From the NCBI GenBank assembly GCA_030430075.1, contig JAUIGN010000055.1, forward strand, positions 1 to 61,166: DNA of 61,166 nucleotides, in the 5' to 3' direction. This stretch comes from a bacterium. GTDB taxonomy: Bacteria > Planctomycetota > Planctomycetia > Pirellulales > Pirellulaceae. Positions 1 through 9,201 of the stretch are shown piece by piece. The notes beneath the pieces were generated by a model that did not search any database, was not told where the DNA came from, and saw only the letters and a program-made list of their open reading frames with translations. Positions within the stretch are counted from its first letter, which is position 1. Each line of letters opens with the position of its first letter. The position numbers and the translations under genes were made by a program.

Positions 1-1
1 G

Positions 2-3000
2 TTGGTTCCGATCAACGAGCTGAACAACCCGCAGTTCATTGACGGCACCGGCGCCCTTCCCGATCGGGCCACGCATGCGAGCGCCGCCTACTATGACGTC
101 AATGGCGACGGCTTTCTCACGCCCGCCGACGTCCGGTCGATCATCAACGCTTTGAACCAGGACGAAACGCCGCCCACGGTCTCCGTCGAGCTGGCCCATG
201 ATTCCGCGCCGCGCGGTACCAGCGACACCGACCAGGTGACGTTCTCGTCACGCATTGTCGGGCAGGCGATCGATGACCTGACCGGGATCGGACGCGTCGA
301 GTACTCGATCAACGGCGGCCCGCCGCAGTCGCTGATCCCCGAACCGGACGGCAGCTTCGAGATCACTCCCGTGTTGGCCGAAGGTGAGAATGACGTCGTG
401 TTTCGCGCCTTTGACGGCGGCAACAACGACAGCGGAGACAGTCCGGCGCTGCACTTTACCTTCGACACGACGCCTCCTGAGATTTCATTTACGGACGGTG
501 GCCCGTTCCTGACGCGCGACAACTTGCAGGTCTCCGGGCAACTGACCGACAACCTGGCCGGCGTCGAATCGTTGCTGGCCCAAGTTGACCTGCAGGATGT
601 CACCGACGTCTCGTTCAACGAGAACGGGCTGTTCAGCTTCACGGCGTCGCTACCGACCGACGCGACGGCCGACGGGCAGCACGTCGTTCGCTTTCGCGCC
701 ACCGACCGGGCCGGGAATGTTTCCACGTTATCGACAATCGACTGGCAGCTCGACACCCGCCCGCCCACGGTCACCACCACCGCCAGCGGCGTCCTCCGCA
801 ACAACATCTCGACCCTCGAGCTTGAATTTGACGAGGCGATGGCGGCGGCGGCCTACGACGTTGACAGTTACACATTGATGGCGACCAGCGGCCCAAACTC
901 CGGGCAGGCGATTCCGATCGCCAGCATCGACCAGGACGGCAACCTGGCGACGCTCAACCTGAACGCCCCGCTGGCCAACGCCGAGTATCGGCTGGAGCTT
1001 TCCTCAGCCGTCACGGACGGAGCCGGCAACCGGGCAACGACGGGCCAACTTGCGTTCACCGTCGAGCAGCCGACGGCTGTTTCGGCAATCTCACCGGCCG
1101 ACGGCGAAGAGCTGGTCAGCCTCACGCGCGAGACGATTGTCCGCTTCGACGGGCAAGTCGATCCGGCCACGGTGACACCGGACACGTTTTACCTGATCGC
1201 CAATGGCGAACGGCTGCCGGGGACGATCCGCGTCTCGTCGACCGAGCGGTTTGCCACGTTCTTCTATGATGCGCCGTTGCCGCCGGCGACCGAGGTCCGC
1301 GTGATGGTGGATGGGAACGCGATCATCGGACGCGACGGACTGCCGATCGACGCCGACGGCGACCAGCAACCGGGCGGCGTGGGGAACGCCGACTTTCGCA
1401 CCGTGCCCTTGACGTTCATCCCCGGCACCCGACTCTACGGCTACATCTACGATTCTTACAACCGCAACCCGGACGGGTCCGACATCCCGGTCGAGGGGGC
1501 GACGGTGTTCCTGGATGCCGCGCCCGAGGTCTTTGCGGTCACCGACGAGAACGGTTTCTTCGAACTGGGGCTGCAGGACCTGAACAACGACGGTGTGGCG
1601 GACGGCCTTCCCGCCCCGGAATTCTTCGTGCACCTCGACGGCAGCACGGCCGTCAATGCGCCGTCCGGCACGGCTTACGCCACGCTGGGCAAACCGTTCC
1701 ACACGGTCCCGGGGGAACGCGAGCAACTGAATATGCAGGGCGAGCCATTCGACATCTACCTGCCGCCGATGGCCATGGATGACATCGTCGAGCTGGATCC
1801 CGACGCTGACACGCAGGTGGGATTCGGCACGGCCGCCGAAGCCCAGATTCGCCAGATGTTCGCCGCCGATCCCGACACGGCGCAAATGGTGATCGACACC
1901 ATGCAGGTCACCTACCCGGCCGGGTCGGCCCAGGACGAGAACGGTAACCCGGCGACCAGAGCAACGGTCATCCCGGTCGATCCGGAACGCCTGCCGGCGC
2001 CGCTGCCACCGGGCGCGGATCCGCAGTTGGTGGTCTCGATTCAGGCAGGCACCGATGCAGGTTTCAATCTGGCGGGCGGGTCGACGAATTTTGAGGTGCC
2101 GGCTTCAATTTCGTTCCCAAACCTGCAGGGTCTCCCTCCCGGTGAGCAAACTTCAATCGTCTCATTTGATCATGATGCAGGAGCTTGGAAAGCGGTCGGT
2201 ACTGCCACGGTAACCGAGAACGGAGAATTGATCACTTCGGATCCTGGCCAGGGAATCCTGGCACCGGGGTGGCACTTCTTGGATGAATTAGCCGAAGTCT
2301 TGGGTGTCGCGGATGCACCGAGGAAGGCCGAAGCATTTCTGAACATCAATAAGGCGAAGACGAATATTGCGTTGGCGCTACCAGCACTATTGCAATCCAA
2401 CCCTTACGGTCGCGTCGGGGCCGCCGCGGTCGGCGCCACAGGACTTGCCAACCGTCTTGGCGTCGGAGCCGTCGGCGGCTATAGCCTGAACGAGCGCATT
2501 GGCCTGGGAATCAGCTTGGTGGCGATTGCCGCGGGGGTTACTGTCGGCGGGCCCGTAGCCGCCGGTGTCGCGGCATTCTCAATCGGCTTCAATCTCGGCA
2601 ACGTAATCAACAACCTTGGTACGCTGGCGGACGAGTTGGGTGGAACTGATCCTCCCTGTTCACCGAACGGAGGTACTACTCCGGGTTCCAACGTTGTGGC
2701 AGCACGTCTTTGCGTCATCGCAGCCAACGACTCGGTTGCTACAGTCCGCAACGTCGGTCCGCAACTTGACAACGCGCTGACGATAATCAACCAAACGCTT
2801 TTTGGTCGCGGGTTGCAAGAGAGATTTGGCGACGATTTGGCGAACCTCTTGGTAACGATGGATGCTTCGGCAAATGTCACTGTCATGGATATCGCGACCG
2901 GCGATCCAGCCATCGATCCGTTGACCGGTGAACTGTACGATATCGACATTGCCGATCTCTTGCCTGACACGCTTACTCAGGGAGAAACATCAGCTTTGAC

Positions 3001-6000
3001 TGGACTTGCCGATTCCGGCGAGTTGCCTCGCATTGCGGATATCTTGCATCAAGCTGTCGACGATGATGCTCCAACAAGCCTGCAGCGCGCAATCAGTCTG
3101 CTCGATCGCGCCGCGGATGGATTGAAAAGGCCTTCCCGAGTTGGCGTCATCGCCGTGGGAGGATTGCGGAAGAATTTGAGTTCCTCGGGCAGCTTCCGTT
3201 TCCTGCTACGGGCAAATACCAACTACACCGCAAGGCTAGTCGACGCCGCTACCAGCTTCGTCAAGACCATTACCTTCCGTACTGGTGGACCTGGATCCAC
3301 AATTACCTTGCCGAAGACCTGTATCGACGTCTTTGAATTAGGGGACAACGGCGAGAATGACCTGGATGGCGATGGACTAGGGCCAATCGGTGAATCAGTC
3401 GTCGGCACGCTGGCAACGGCGGCCGACACTGACGTGGACGGGATCGATGATCTGACTGAGCTGAGGCTGGGCTTAGATCCCCTGGGCGGGCGTGGTTTTC
3501 CAACAGGTGTCATTGCCAATTTACAACTGCTGGGCGAATCCAAGTCGATTGTCATCGCCGGCGAATTAGCGGATGCCACCCAGCAGACCGCCTACATCGC
3601 CACCGGCTCCCACGGCTTGGCCGTTGTTGATGCTTCCCGGTTCGACCAGCCGGTCGTGTTGGGACAACTGGGCCTCAACGGCGACGCTCGGGACGTCGCG
3701 GTGGACCCCTTAACGTCGGTCGCGGTCGTGGCCGCTGGTGAGGGAGGTTTGCATTTCATCGATGTCTCCGACGCCATGATGCCCAGCCGTTTCCGTACGA
3801 TCGGCAGCGTTTCGTCTCAAGTCGAACTGGTGGATGGAGTCGCCTATGCTGTTTCCGGCAGTCGCATCACAGCCTACGACGGGCTGTCCGGTGAAGTCGT
3901 GACAAGCCTGATCGTTCCCAACAGCGGTGAAATCAACCATCTCGCGCACGAAGGGAACTTTCTCTACGCCCTGGACGACAACCTGCGGCTGTTTGTTATT
4001 GAAGCGTCGCGGTTCAATCTAGAAACACGGGGATCGGTCGTACTGCCCCAAGGCGGCAAGATCAGTATCAACAATGGCATCGCTTTCGTAGGGGCCCAGG
4101 AAAGTTTCGGTCTGGGCGGGTTCGTGACCGTCGATGTGGCCGATCCGGACAACCCCGCCGTCATCAGTGGCTCGGACCTTGTCGACCCGTTCGTGGCCCC
4201 CGGGTTGGAGATCGAGCCCAACGGTTCGGGGCTCGGCCTGGCCATTGGTATCGTCGGCCAACGGCTCGACGAACCCGTCGTGGGGATCGCGGACGTCTCC
4301 GATCTGCAAGCGACCGACAATTACCTGACTCAGTTTCCACTGCCCGCGATTCCGCAGGGTGTGGCCATCGCCTCGGGAATCGGATACATCGCGGACGGCA
4401 ACGGCGGGCTGGTTGTGGTGAATTACGTTCCCTTCGACAACCTGGGGCAGCCGCCCGCAGTCACCGCGACCGGCCCGCAGGGTACGCAAATTCAAGAGGG
4501 CCTTTCGGTACCGATTCGCGTCGATGTCACCGACGACGTGCAGGTGCGAAACGTGGAACTGTTGATGGACGGCAGGGTCGTGGCGAACGACGTGTCAGCG
4601 CCATTCGAACTGCGTGCGGTGACGCCTGCCTTGGCGTCCGGTGCGACAACGGTTTCCTTCCAGGTCCGGGCCACGGACACGGGCGGCAACCGTGGCCTCT
4701 CCGACACGCTCACCTACACTCTGACGCCCGACATCACTCCGCCCGTCGTGGTTGGATCCTCCCCGGCGGATGGTGGCGCCGGATTTCGAGTCAACGCCAT
4801 CACCGTCAGGTTTGACGAACCGATCGACACGACTCAACTCGCAGTTTCCGGCTTTACGCTGACCAATTTGGGAGCCGATTTCCGGATTGGCGGTGGCGAC
4901 GACACCACCGTTGCCCTCAATCGCTTGGAGGCGCTTTCGCCACGACGTATCGTCGTCTACACCGAGCAACCACTGCTGGAGGGGCGGTTCCAGTTGACCG
5001 GGGACTCCACCGTGATTTCCGACGTCGCCGGCAATCATGTCGAAGAACCCTTTGCCATCACCTTTGCGAGCTTCGATGTTGACGAACAGAACGCCGTCGC
5101 CTGGATCTCGGATAGCGACGGCGACTGGAACGACGGGGGCAACTGGAGCAGCGGTTTCGTCCCCGGACCGAACGACGCGGTGATCATCGACCGCAAGACG
5201 GCCAACGTCACGGTCTCGTTGCCCAGCGGGGATATCCGGGTCCGCAGCGTCGTGGCTCGGGACGCGTTGGTTCTGAACGGCGGATCCTTGACCATCACCG
5301 AGCCGTCCGAGACAACAGCCCGCTTCGAGATTGGCAACGGGTCGATCCTGACGGCCGACGGCGCGGAGGCGTTGTTCGTCTCCGGTAGCAGCACAAAAAT
5401 CGACGGCGGCAGCCTGATTGCACGGGCTGGAGGGCGAATCCACCTTCCGCTGGCAACCAGCTACACTCAGGATGCGGGACAAAGCACAGCGACGGTCTTC
5501 CGCGCCAGTGGCACCGGAAGTGTCGTGGATCTGCAGAATCTGGTCGGCATCGACCTGGGGACGAATCATAGCGTTCGACTGGACGTCGAGGCACTGGCCG
5601 GAGGAGAGGTCGACTTGGGCAGCGTGACGCAAGTCACCAGCGAGGCAGCGAACGAGGCCCGCAAGATTCGCTTGGTCGCAGATGGCGTTGGGAGCCTGCT
5701 TGATATTGCCAACCTGACCAATCTGGCCATCGATTCAGCATGGTCGGTTGACTGGAATTCCGACCTGATCGCCCGCAACGGAGGCACGCTGCACGCCCCG
5801 GCCTTGACGACCTTGCGGCATGTCACCGCTACCCTGGACGGTACCGGTACGCTGCAGACCGCCTCCTGGCAGCATTGGACCGATGGAGCCGCCATGCTGA
5901 CTGGACCCACCTATGAATTCCCCAGCCTGATGTCGGCTGCCGGGACCGACTTCAGTGCGAGCGGCGGCGGAGTCGACATGCCGGTCTTGACGACGTTGGA

Positions 6001-8080
6001 GCGAGGTCGCCTGACGCTCGCGGGCGGCGCCACGGCCAACGTGCCCCTGTTGTCGAACATCGACGGGGCAAGCCTGCTGGTGAGCGGCGGCGTCACTTTG
6101 TCAGTCCCGATGGCAACCAGCTACACACAAAACTCGGGAGGAAGCACTCTCGATACGCTACGTGCCAGCGGCGTCGGCAGCCGGCTCGACCTGGGAAATG
6201 TGACCACGATCGACCTCGGCCCGAACCACGTCGTCGAACTGGCGGTCGAAGCGTTTGCTGGTGGTCAGGTCGACCTGGGCAGTCTCACTCAGGTGACCAG
6301 CGCCGATCAGATTCTTGCCCGCGAAATCAGGCTCGTGTCGGATGGCGTCGGCAGCATGGTTGACCTGACGATGTTGGCGTCGCTGGCAATCGACTCGGAA
6401 TGGGCCATTGAATGGTATTCCGATCTGATCGCCCGCAACGGAGGCACGCTGCACGCCCCGGCCTTGACGACCTTGCGGCATGTCACCGCTACCCTGGACG
6501 GTACCGGTACGCTGCAGACCGCTTCCTGGCAGCATTGGACCGATGGAGCCGCCGTGCTGACTGGACCCACCTATGAATTTCCCAGCCTGGTCGCGGCCGC
6601 GGGCACCGACTTCAATGCGAGTGGCGGCGGAGTCGACATGCCGGTCCTGACGACGTTGGAGCGAGGTCGCCTGACGCTCGCCGGCGGCGCCACGGCTAAC
6701 GTGCCCCAGCTGTCGAACATCGACGGGTCGAGCCTGTTGGTGAGCGGCGGCGTCACTTTGTCTGTCCCGATGGCGACCAGTTACATACAGAGTTCGGGAG
6801 GCAGCACGGTCGATACATTACGTGCCAGCGGTGTCGGCAGCCGGATCGACCTGGGAAATGTGACCACCATCGACCTCGGCCCGAACCACGTCGTCGAATT
6901 GGCCGTCGAAGCACATGCCGGAGGAAAGGTTGATCTGGGCAGCCTCACTCAGGTGACCAGCGCGAACCAGAGTTCGGCCCGCGAAATCGGGCTGGTCGCG
7001 GATGGCGTCGGCAGCATGATTGACCTGACCATGCTGGCGTCGCTGGCCATCGATTCGTTCTGGGATACCGGCTGGCAATCCGATCTGATCGCCCGTAGTG
7101 GAGGTGCGATCCAGGTCAGCAGCAACACGTCCCTGCGGAACACGGTAATCGAGGTGTCGGCGACTGGAACCATCGACGGCAATCTCGTGATCGAGTCGTC
7201 CGCGACTCTCCAAGGGAGCGAAGGCACGGTTGCCGGGAATGTGGAAAACCGGGGTACCGTCCGCCCGGGCGACTCGCCGGGCATCCTCCAGATCGACGGC
7301 AACTTCTCGCAGTCGGCAGGTGGCACCTTGAGCATCGAGATCGGCGGGCCCGGGGCTGGGGTCGGCTATGACCAGCTTGACATTACTGGAACGGCAACCT
7401 TGGACGGCACCCTGGAGCTGTTGCTCGTCGACCAGTTTGATCCGCCGGTTGGCTTCTCTGTCGACGCCATCAAGTATGGTTCGCGTGCGGGAACCTTTTC
7501 GGTCATTACCGGTCAGGATTTGGGCGACGGCAAATCATGGACCCCAGGTTACGATCCCACGGTCTTCACGTTGACTTCCACGTCCGCACTGCGCGGCACC
7601 TTGGCGGCTGACGAAGGCGCTTCGGGTGCGGCGATCAGAGTCGACAAGATCCGGCCGCTTGTCGAGATCGGCATCAGCCGCTGGGTAGCTGCCGGGTTGT
7701 CGCCACAGGAAGCAGCCCGGCTGGCAGGCGTGCAGTTGCGGGTGGTGGACCTGGAAGGCGACCAACTGGCCTTGGCCGGCGGCAACACGATCTGGATTGA
7801 CGAGAACGCCGCAGGGATGGGATGGTTTGTCGACCCTGCGCCAACGATCCATCGCAACCTGCCGCGCGTCGCGCCGACGGCAACGGCAGTCCCAGCCGAC
7901 AACTACGACTTGCTCTCCGTCGTCATGCACGAACTGGGCCATCTGCTGGACCTCGAGCATTCAGTTCATGAAAACGACCTGTTGCAGCCAACTTTAGAAC
8001 CGGGCGAACGGTTGCACATCTCTCCGCATGATGTCGACGCCCTGTTTTCTGAGCAAGGGGAGAACCCGCTATTCCGATAA
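2..8080 (+). CDS. Giant secreted multidomain protein with C-terminal metzincin-like site (5' truncated)
   Basis: The reading frame is open from the window edge, so the true start lies upstream; at least 2692 residues are present. Seen in order: the end of a dockerin-like pair (DVNGDG near residue 33), Ig-like domains (about 60-250), two SbsA-type Ig-like domains (about 260-470), a carboxypeptidase-regulatory-like fold (about 480-560), a Gly/Ala-rich hydrophobic stretch (about 800-880), LVIVD-type beta-propeller repeats (about 1170-1480), further Ig-like domains, a GxW-type repeat start (about 1700), three copies of a roughly 220-residue repeat (about 1816-2367), an autotransporter-like PGDSPG strand, and HELGHLLDLEH at about 2643. 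The last resembles the zinc site of matrixin/metzincin proteases, but Asp replaces the usual Gly of HExxHxxGxxH. An extracellular or cell-surface location is inferred from domain content; no signal peptide is visible because the N-terminus is missing. Confidence 0.9.
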   Translation: MVPINELNNPQFIDGTGALPDRATHASAAYYDVNGDGFLTPADVRSIINALNQDETPPTVSVELAHDSAPRGTSDTDQVTFSSRIVGQAIDDLTGIGRVEYSINGGPPQSLIPEPDGSFEITPVLAEGENDVVFRAFDGGNNDSGDSPALHFTFDTTPPEISFTDGGPFLTRDNLQVSGQLTDNLAGVESLLAQVDLQDVTDVSFNENGLFSFTASLPTDATADGQHVVRFRATDRAGNVSTLSTIDWQLDTRPPTVTTTASGVLRNNISTLELEFDEAMAAAAYDVDSYTLMATSGPNSGQAIPIASIDQDGNLATLNLNAPLANAEYRLELSSAVTDGAGNRATTGQLAFTVEQPTAVSAISPADGEELVSLTRETIVRFDGQVDPATVTPDTFYLIANGERLPGTIRVSSTERFATFFYDAPLPPATEVRVMVDGNAIIGRDGLPIDADGDQQPGGVGNADFRTVPLTFIPGTRLYGYIYDSYNRNPDGSDIPVEGATVFLDAAPEVFAVTDENGFFELGLQDLNNDGVADGLPAPEFFVHLDGSTAVNAPSGTAYATLGKPFHTVPGEREQLNMQGEPFDIYLPPMAMDDIVELDPDADTQVGFGTAAEAQIRQMFAADPDTAQMVIDTMQVTYPAGSAQDENGNPATRATVIPVDPERLPAPLPPGADPQLVVSIQAGTDAGFNLAGGSTNFEVPASISFPNLQGLPPGEQTSIVSFDHDAGAWKAVGTATVTENGELITSDPGQGILAPGWHFLDELAEVLGVADAPRKAEAFLNINKAKTNIALALPALLQSNPYGRVGAAAVGATGLANRLGVGAVGGYSLNERIGLGISLVAIAAGVTVGGPVAAGVAAFSIGFNLGNVINNLGTLADELGGTDPPCSPNGGTTPGSNVVAARLCVIAANDSVATVRNVGPQLDNALTIINQTLFGRGLQERFGDDLANLLVTMDASANVTVMDIATGDPAIDPLTGELYDIDIADLLPDTLTQGETSALTGLADSGELPRIADILHQAVDDDAPTSLQRAISLLDRAADGLKRPSRVGVIAVGGLRKNLSSSGSFRFLLRANTNYTARLVDAATSFVKTITFRTGGPGSTITLPKTCIDVFELGDNGENDLDGDGLGPIGESVVGTLATAADTDVDGIDDLTELRLGLDPLGGRGFPTGVIANLQLLGESKSIVIAGELADATQQTAYIATGSHGLAVVDASRFDQPVVLGQLGLNGDARDVAVDPLTSVAVVAAGEGGLHFIDVSDAMMPSRFRTIGSVSSQVELVDGVAYAVSGSRITAYDGLSGEVVTSLIVPNSGEINHLAHEGNFLYALDDNLRLFVIEASRFNLETRGSVVLPQGGKISINNGIAFVGAQESFGLGGFVTVDVADPDNPAVISGSDLVDPFVAPGLEIEPNGSGLGLAIGIVGQRLDEPVVGIADVSDLQATDNYLTQFPLPAIPQGVAIASGIGYIADGNGGLVVVNYVPFDNLGQPPAVTATGPQGTQIQEGLSVPIRVDVTDDVQVRNVELLMDGRVVANDVSAPFELRAVTPALASGATTVSFQVRATDTGGNRGLSDTLTYTLTPDITPPVVVGSSPADGGAGFRVNAITVRFDEPIDTTQLAVSGFTLTNLGADFRIGGGDDTTVALNRLEALSPRRIVVYTEQPLLEGRFQLTGDSTVISDVAGNHVEEPFAITFASFDVDEQNAVAWISDSDGDWNDGGNWSSGFVPGPNDAVIIDRKTANVTVSLPSGDIRVRSVVARDALVLNGGSLTITEPSETTARFEIGNGSILTADGAEALFVSGSSTKIDGGSLIARAGGRIHLPLATSYTQDAGQSTATVFRASGTGSVVDLQNLVGIDLGTNHSVRLDVEALAGGEVDLGSVTQVTSEAANEARKIRLVADGVGSLLDIANLTNLAIDSAWSVDWNSDLIARNGGTLHAPALTTLRHVTATLDGTGTLQTASWQHWTDGAAMLTGPTYEFPSLMSAAGTDFSASGGGVDMPVLTTLERGRLTLAGGATANVPLLSNIDGASLLVSGGVTLSVPMATSYTQNSGGSTLDTLRASGVGSRLDLGNVTTIDLGPNHVVELAVEAFAGGQVDLGSLTQVTSADQILAREIRLVSDGVGSMVDLTMLASLAIDSEWAIEWYSDLIARNGGTLHAPALTTLRHVTATLDGTGTLQTASWQHWTDGAAVLTGPTYEFPSLVAAAGTDFNASGGGVDMPVLTTLERGRLTLAGGATANVPQLSNIDGSSLLVSGGVTLSVPMATSYIQSSGGSTVDTLRASGVGSRIDLGNVTTIDLGPNHVVELAVEAHAGGKVDLGSLTQVTSANQSSAREIGLVADGVGSMIDLTMLASLAIDSFWDTGWQSDLIARSGGAIQVSSNTSLRNTVIEVSATGTIDGNLVIESSATLQGSEGTVAGNVENRGTVRPGDSPGILQIDGNFSQSAGGTLSIEIGGPGAGVGYDQLDITGTATLDGTLELLLVDQFDPPVGFSVDAIKYGSRAGTFSVITGQDLGDGKSWTPGYDPTVFTLTSTSALRGTLAADEGASGAAIRVDKIRPLVEIGISRWVAAGLSPQEAARLAGVQLRVVDLEGDQLALAGGNTIWIDENAAGMGWFVDPAPTIHRNLPRVAPTATAVPADNYDLLSVVMHELGHLLDLEHSVHENDLLQPTLEPGERLHISPHDVDALFSEQGENPLFR
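5448..7107 (+). repeat. Three in-frame copies of a 660-bp repeat inside the giant gene
   Basis: Units begin near 5448, 6108 and 6768 and encode about 220 residues each, starting around an ATSYxQ motif. The third unit diverges after about 340 bp. Copies one and two are almost identical over roughly 165 bp (about 5760-5925 against 6420-6585), while the DNA just upstream differs at many positions. That pattern fits recent unequal crossing-over or gene conversion. Confidence 0.85.
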
Positions 8081-8179
8081 GCCGGCTGGCTCCGCATCAG
8101 GTTCGTGCCGTGAGTGATTTTCCGATTGCGGCGGCTGACAGGAGCGGGCAGTGAAACGTCATGCTGAGGGTGAGGAAGC

Positions 8180-8203
8180 GTCATGCACAGCATGACCTAC
8201 GGA
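8180..8203 (+). repeat. Short hairpin repeat GTCATGC-N3-GCATGAC + CTACGGA (copy 1)
   Basis: A 7-bp perfect inverted repeat with a 3-nt loop is followed by CTACGGA. The same arrangement occurs at 13905, also between genes, so this looks like a REP-like dispersed palindrome. A half copy (GTCATGC) lies about 20 bp upstream. Confidence 0.6.
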
Positions 8204-8237
8204 ATGGCGAAAGAACGACTGCCCCGATTCGTCGGTA

Positions 8238-8259
8238 GCTGCCGTCGCTCGACGGTAGC
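8238..8259. other. Strong intergenic hairpin
   Basis: A 9-bp stem (one G-T wobble) with a GCTC loop sits between the stop of the giant gene and the selenoprotein gene. It has no downstream T-run, so it is not a textbook intrinsic terminator. It could still contribute to transcript ending or mRNA stability. Confidence 0.45.
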
Positions 8260-8324
8260 GACGTTCAAACCGTTTGTGATCACGCGTTCGCCAGGCCTGC
8301 TCTGACACCCACAGAAAGGAAACC

Positions 8325-8957
8325 ATGACGCCACCGGTGCTTGAGGTCTTCTCGGACTACGTCTGACCATGGTGCTATCTCAGTACGGTCCGTATTGAGC
8401 AGTTGCGGTCGACGTATCACGTAGCGATTGTGTTTCGTCATTTTCCCTTGCACCCGGAGACGCCGAGCGAAGGGTTGACGCTGGAGCAGTTGTTTGCCGG
8501 GCGCAACATCGACATCGATGCGGCCCAACGGCAGATGACGGAACGGATGCGACGTGAAGGACTTCCGTACGGCCCGCGCACCATGACTTACAACAGTCGG
8601 CTGGCTCAGGAACTTGCCTGCTGGGCCGTTCCGCAGACCAACGGAGCCGTGATTCATGATGCGTTGTTCCGGGCCTATTTCGTGAACAACGTCAACCTGG
8701 CGGACGTCGAACAGCTCGTAGCAATCGCCGGACGACTGGGATTCTCAGAGCGGTCTGCACGCACGGTATTGGAACAGCGGACCATGCGCGAGGAGGTCGA
8801 CCGGGATTGGCAACGCTCGCGCGAGCTGGGAATAACGGGGGTGCCGACGTTTGTTTGCAACGGCCGAGGAACAGTTGGCGCCCAACCGCTGGACGTGCTC
8901 GAGAAGTTGCTCGAGGAGGCCGGCGCGCGCCGGCGGCGTGAGTCCGGAGAGCCGTAG
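8325..8957 (+). CDS. FrnE/DsbA-family oxidoreductase, probable selenoprotein (UGA = Sec14)
   Basis: Translation from the ATG, which is preceded by AGAAAGGA with 4 nt spacing, gives a 210-residue thioredoxin-fold protein of the FrnE / 2-hydroxychromene-2-carboxylate isomerase group. The family's N-terminal FSDxVCPWCY motif reads here FSDYV-UGA-PWCY: codon 14, which should be the first cysteine of CPWC, is TGA. The rest of the frame is intact, including the family's LFRAYF and GVTGVPxF-like (GITGVPTF) segments, the latter giving the cis-Pro loop. A SECIS-like hairpin lies at the expected distance after the TGA. The best reading is a Sec-x-x-Cys redox site, with the protein acting as a thiol-disulfide oxidoreductase or isomerase. 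Starting at the in-frame TTG at 8403 would remove the first strand and the whole active site. Alternatives are a nonsense mutation or a sequencing error. No selA, selB, selC or selD is visible in the window. Confidence 0.9.
8379..8399 (+). promoter_or_regulatory. Bacterial SECIS-like element
   Basis: CTCAGTAC pairs with GTATTGAG (one G-U), closing a GGUCC apical loop; an extra G-C pair could shrink the loop to GUC. The GG of the loop starts 20 nt after the TGA. From recalled knowledge, E. coli fdhF has a GGUC-containing loop about 18 nt after its UGA, which is the contact for SelB. The hairpin is inside the coding sequence, as in known bacterial SECIS elements. Confidence 0.85.
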
Positions 8958-9030
8958 CCCGGATAATTCATGAACGAACGAACATTCAGGACACGTCATT
9001 GTGCGGCGATCGTTTGCAGTGTACGTGGCC

Positions 9031-9154
9031 AATGCACCGCGCATATCAGCCGGAACGCGTTAACGTCCGGTTTGCTCTGCGATCAACGGAACCGGGGCTA
9101 ACGCCCAACGGCTGATGAATCATCCGGGGTTAACGCCCCACGGTTGATGATTGG
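9031..9154 (-). repeat. Dispersed intergenic repeat, copy A (with doubled head)
   Basis: Read on the minus strand it carries the whole consensus: a head like CATCAGCCGTTGGGCGTTAG, a middle with GAGCAAACCGGACG, and a tail with GCGTTCCGGCTGAT. The head module is duplicated. Related copies lie near 27072, 30161, 39883, 54940 and 60667, all between genes. Confidence 0.75.
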
Positions 9155-9201
9155 ACCAGGCTGGCGATCTGAAGTCTGCGGCAGTGGCAGTGACGCGGTC
9201 T

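Noticed and set aside
8325..8366. Reading the in-frame TGA as a pseudogene mutation
   Set aside because: The stop coincides with the active-site Cys codon and is followed by a well-placed SECIS-like hairpin; the rest of the gene shows no decay.
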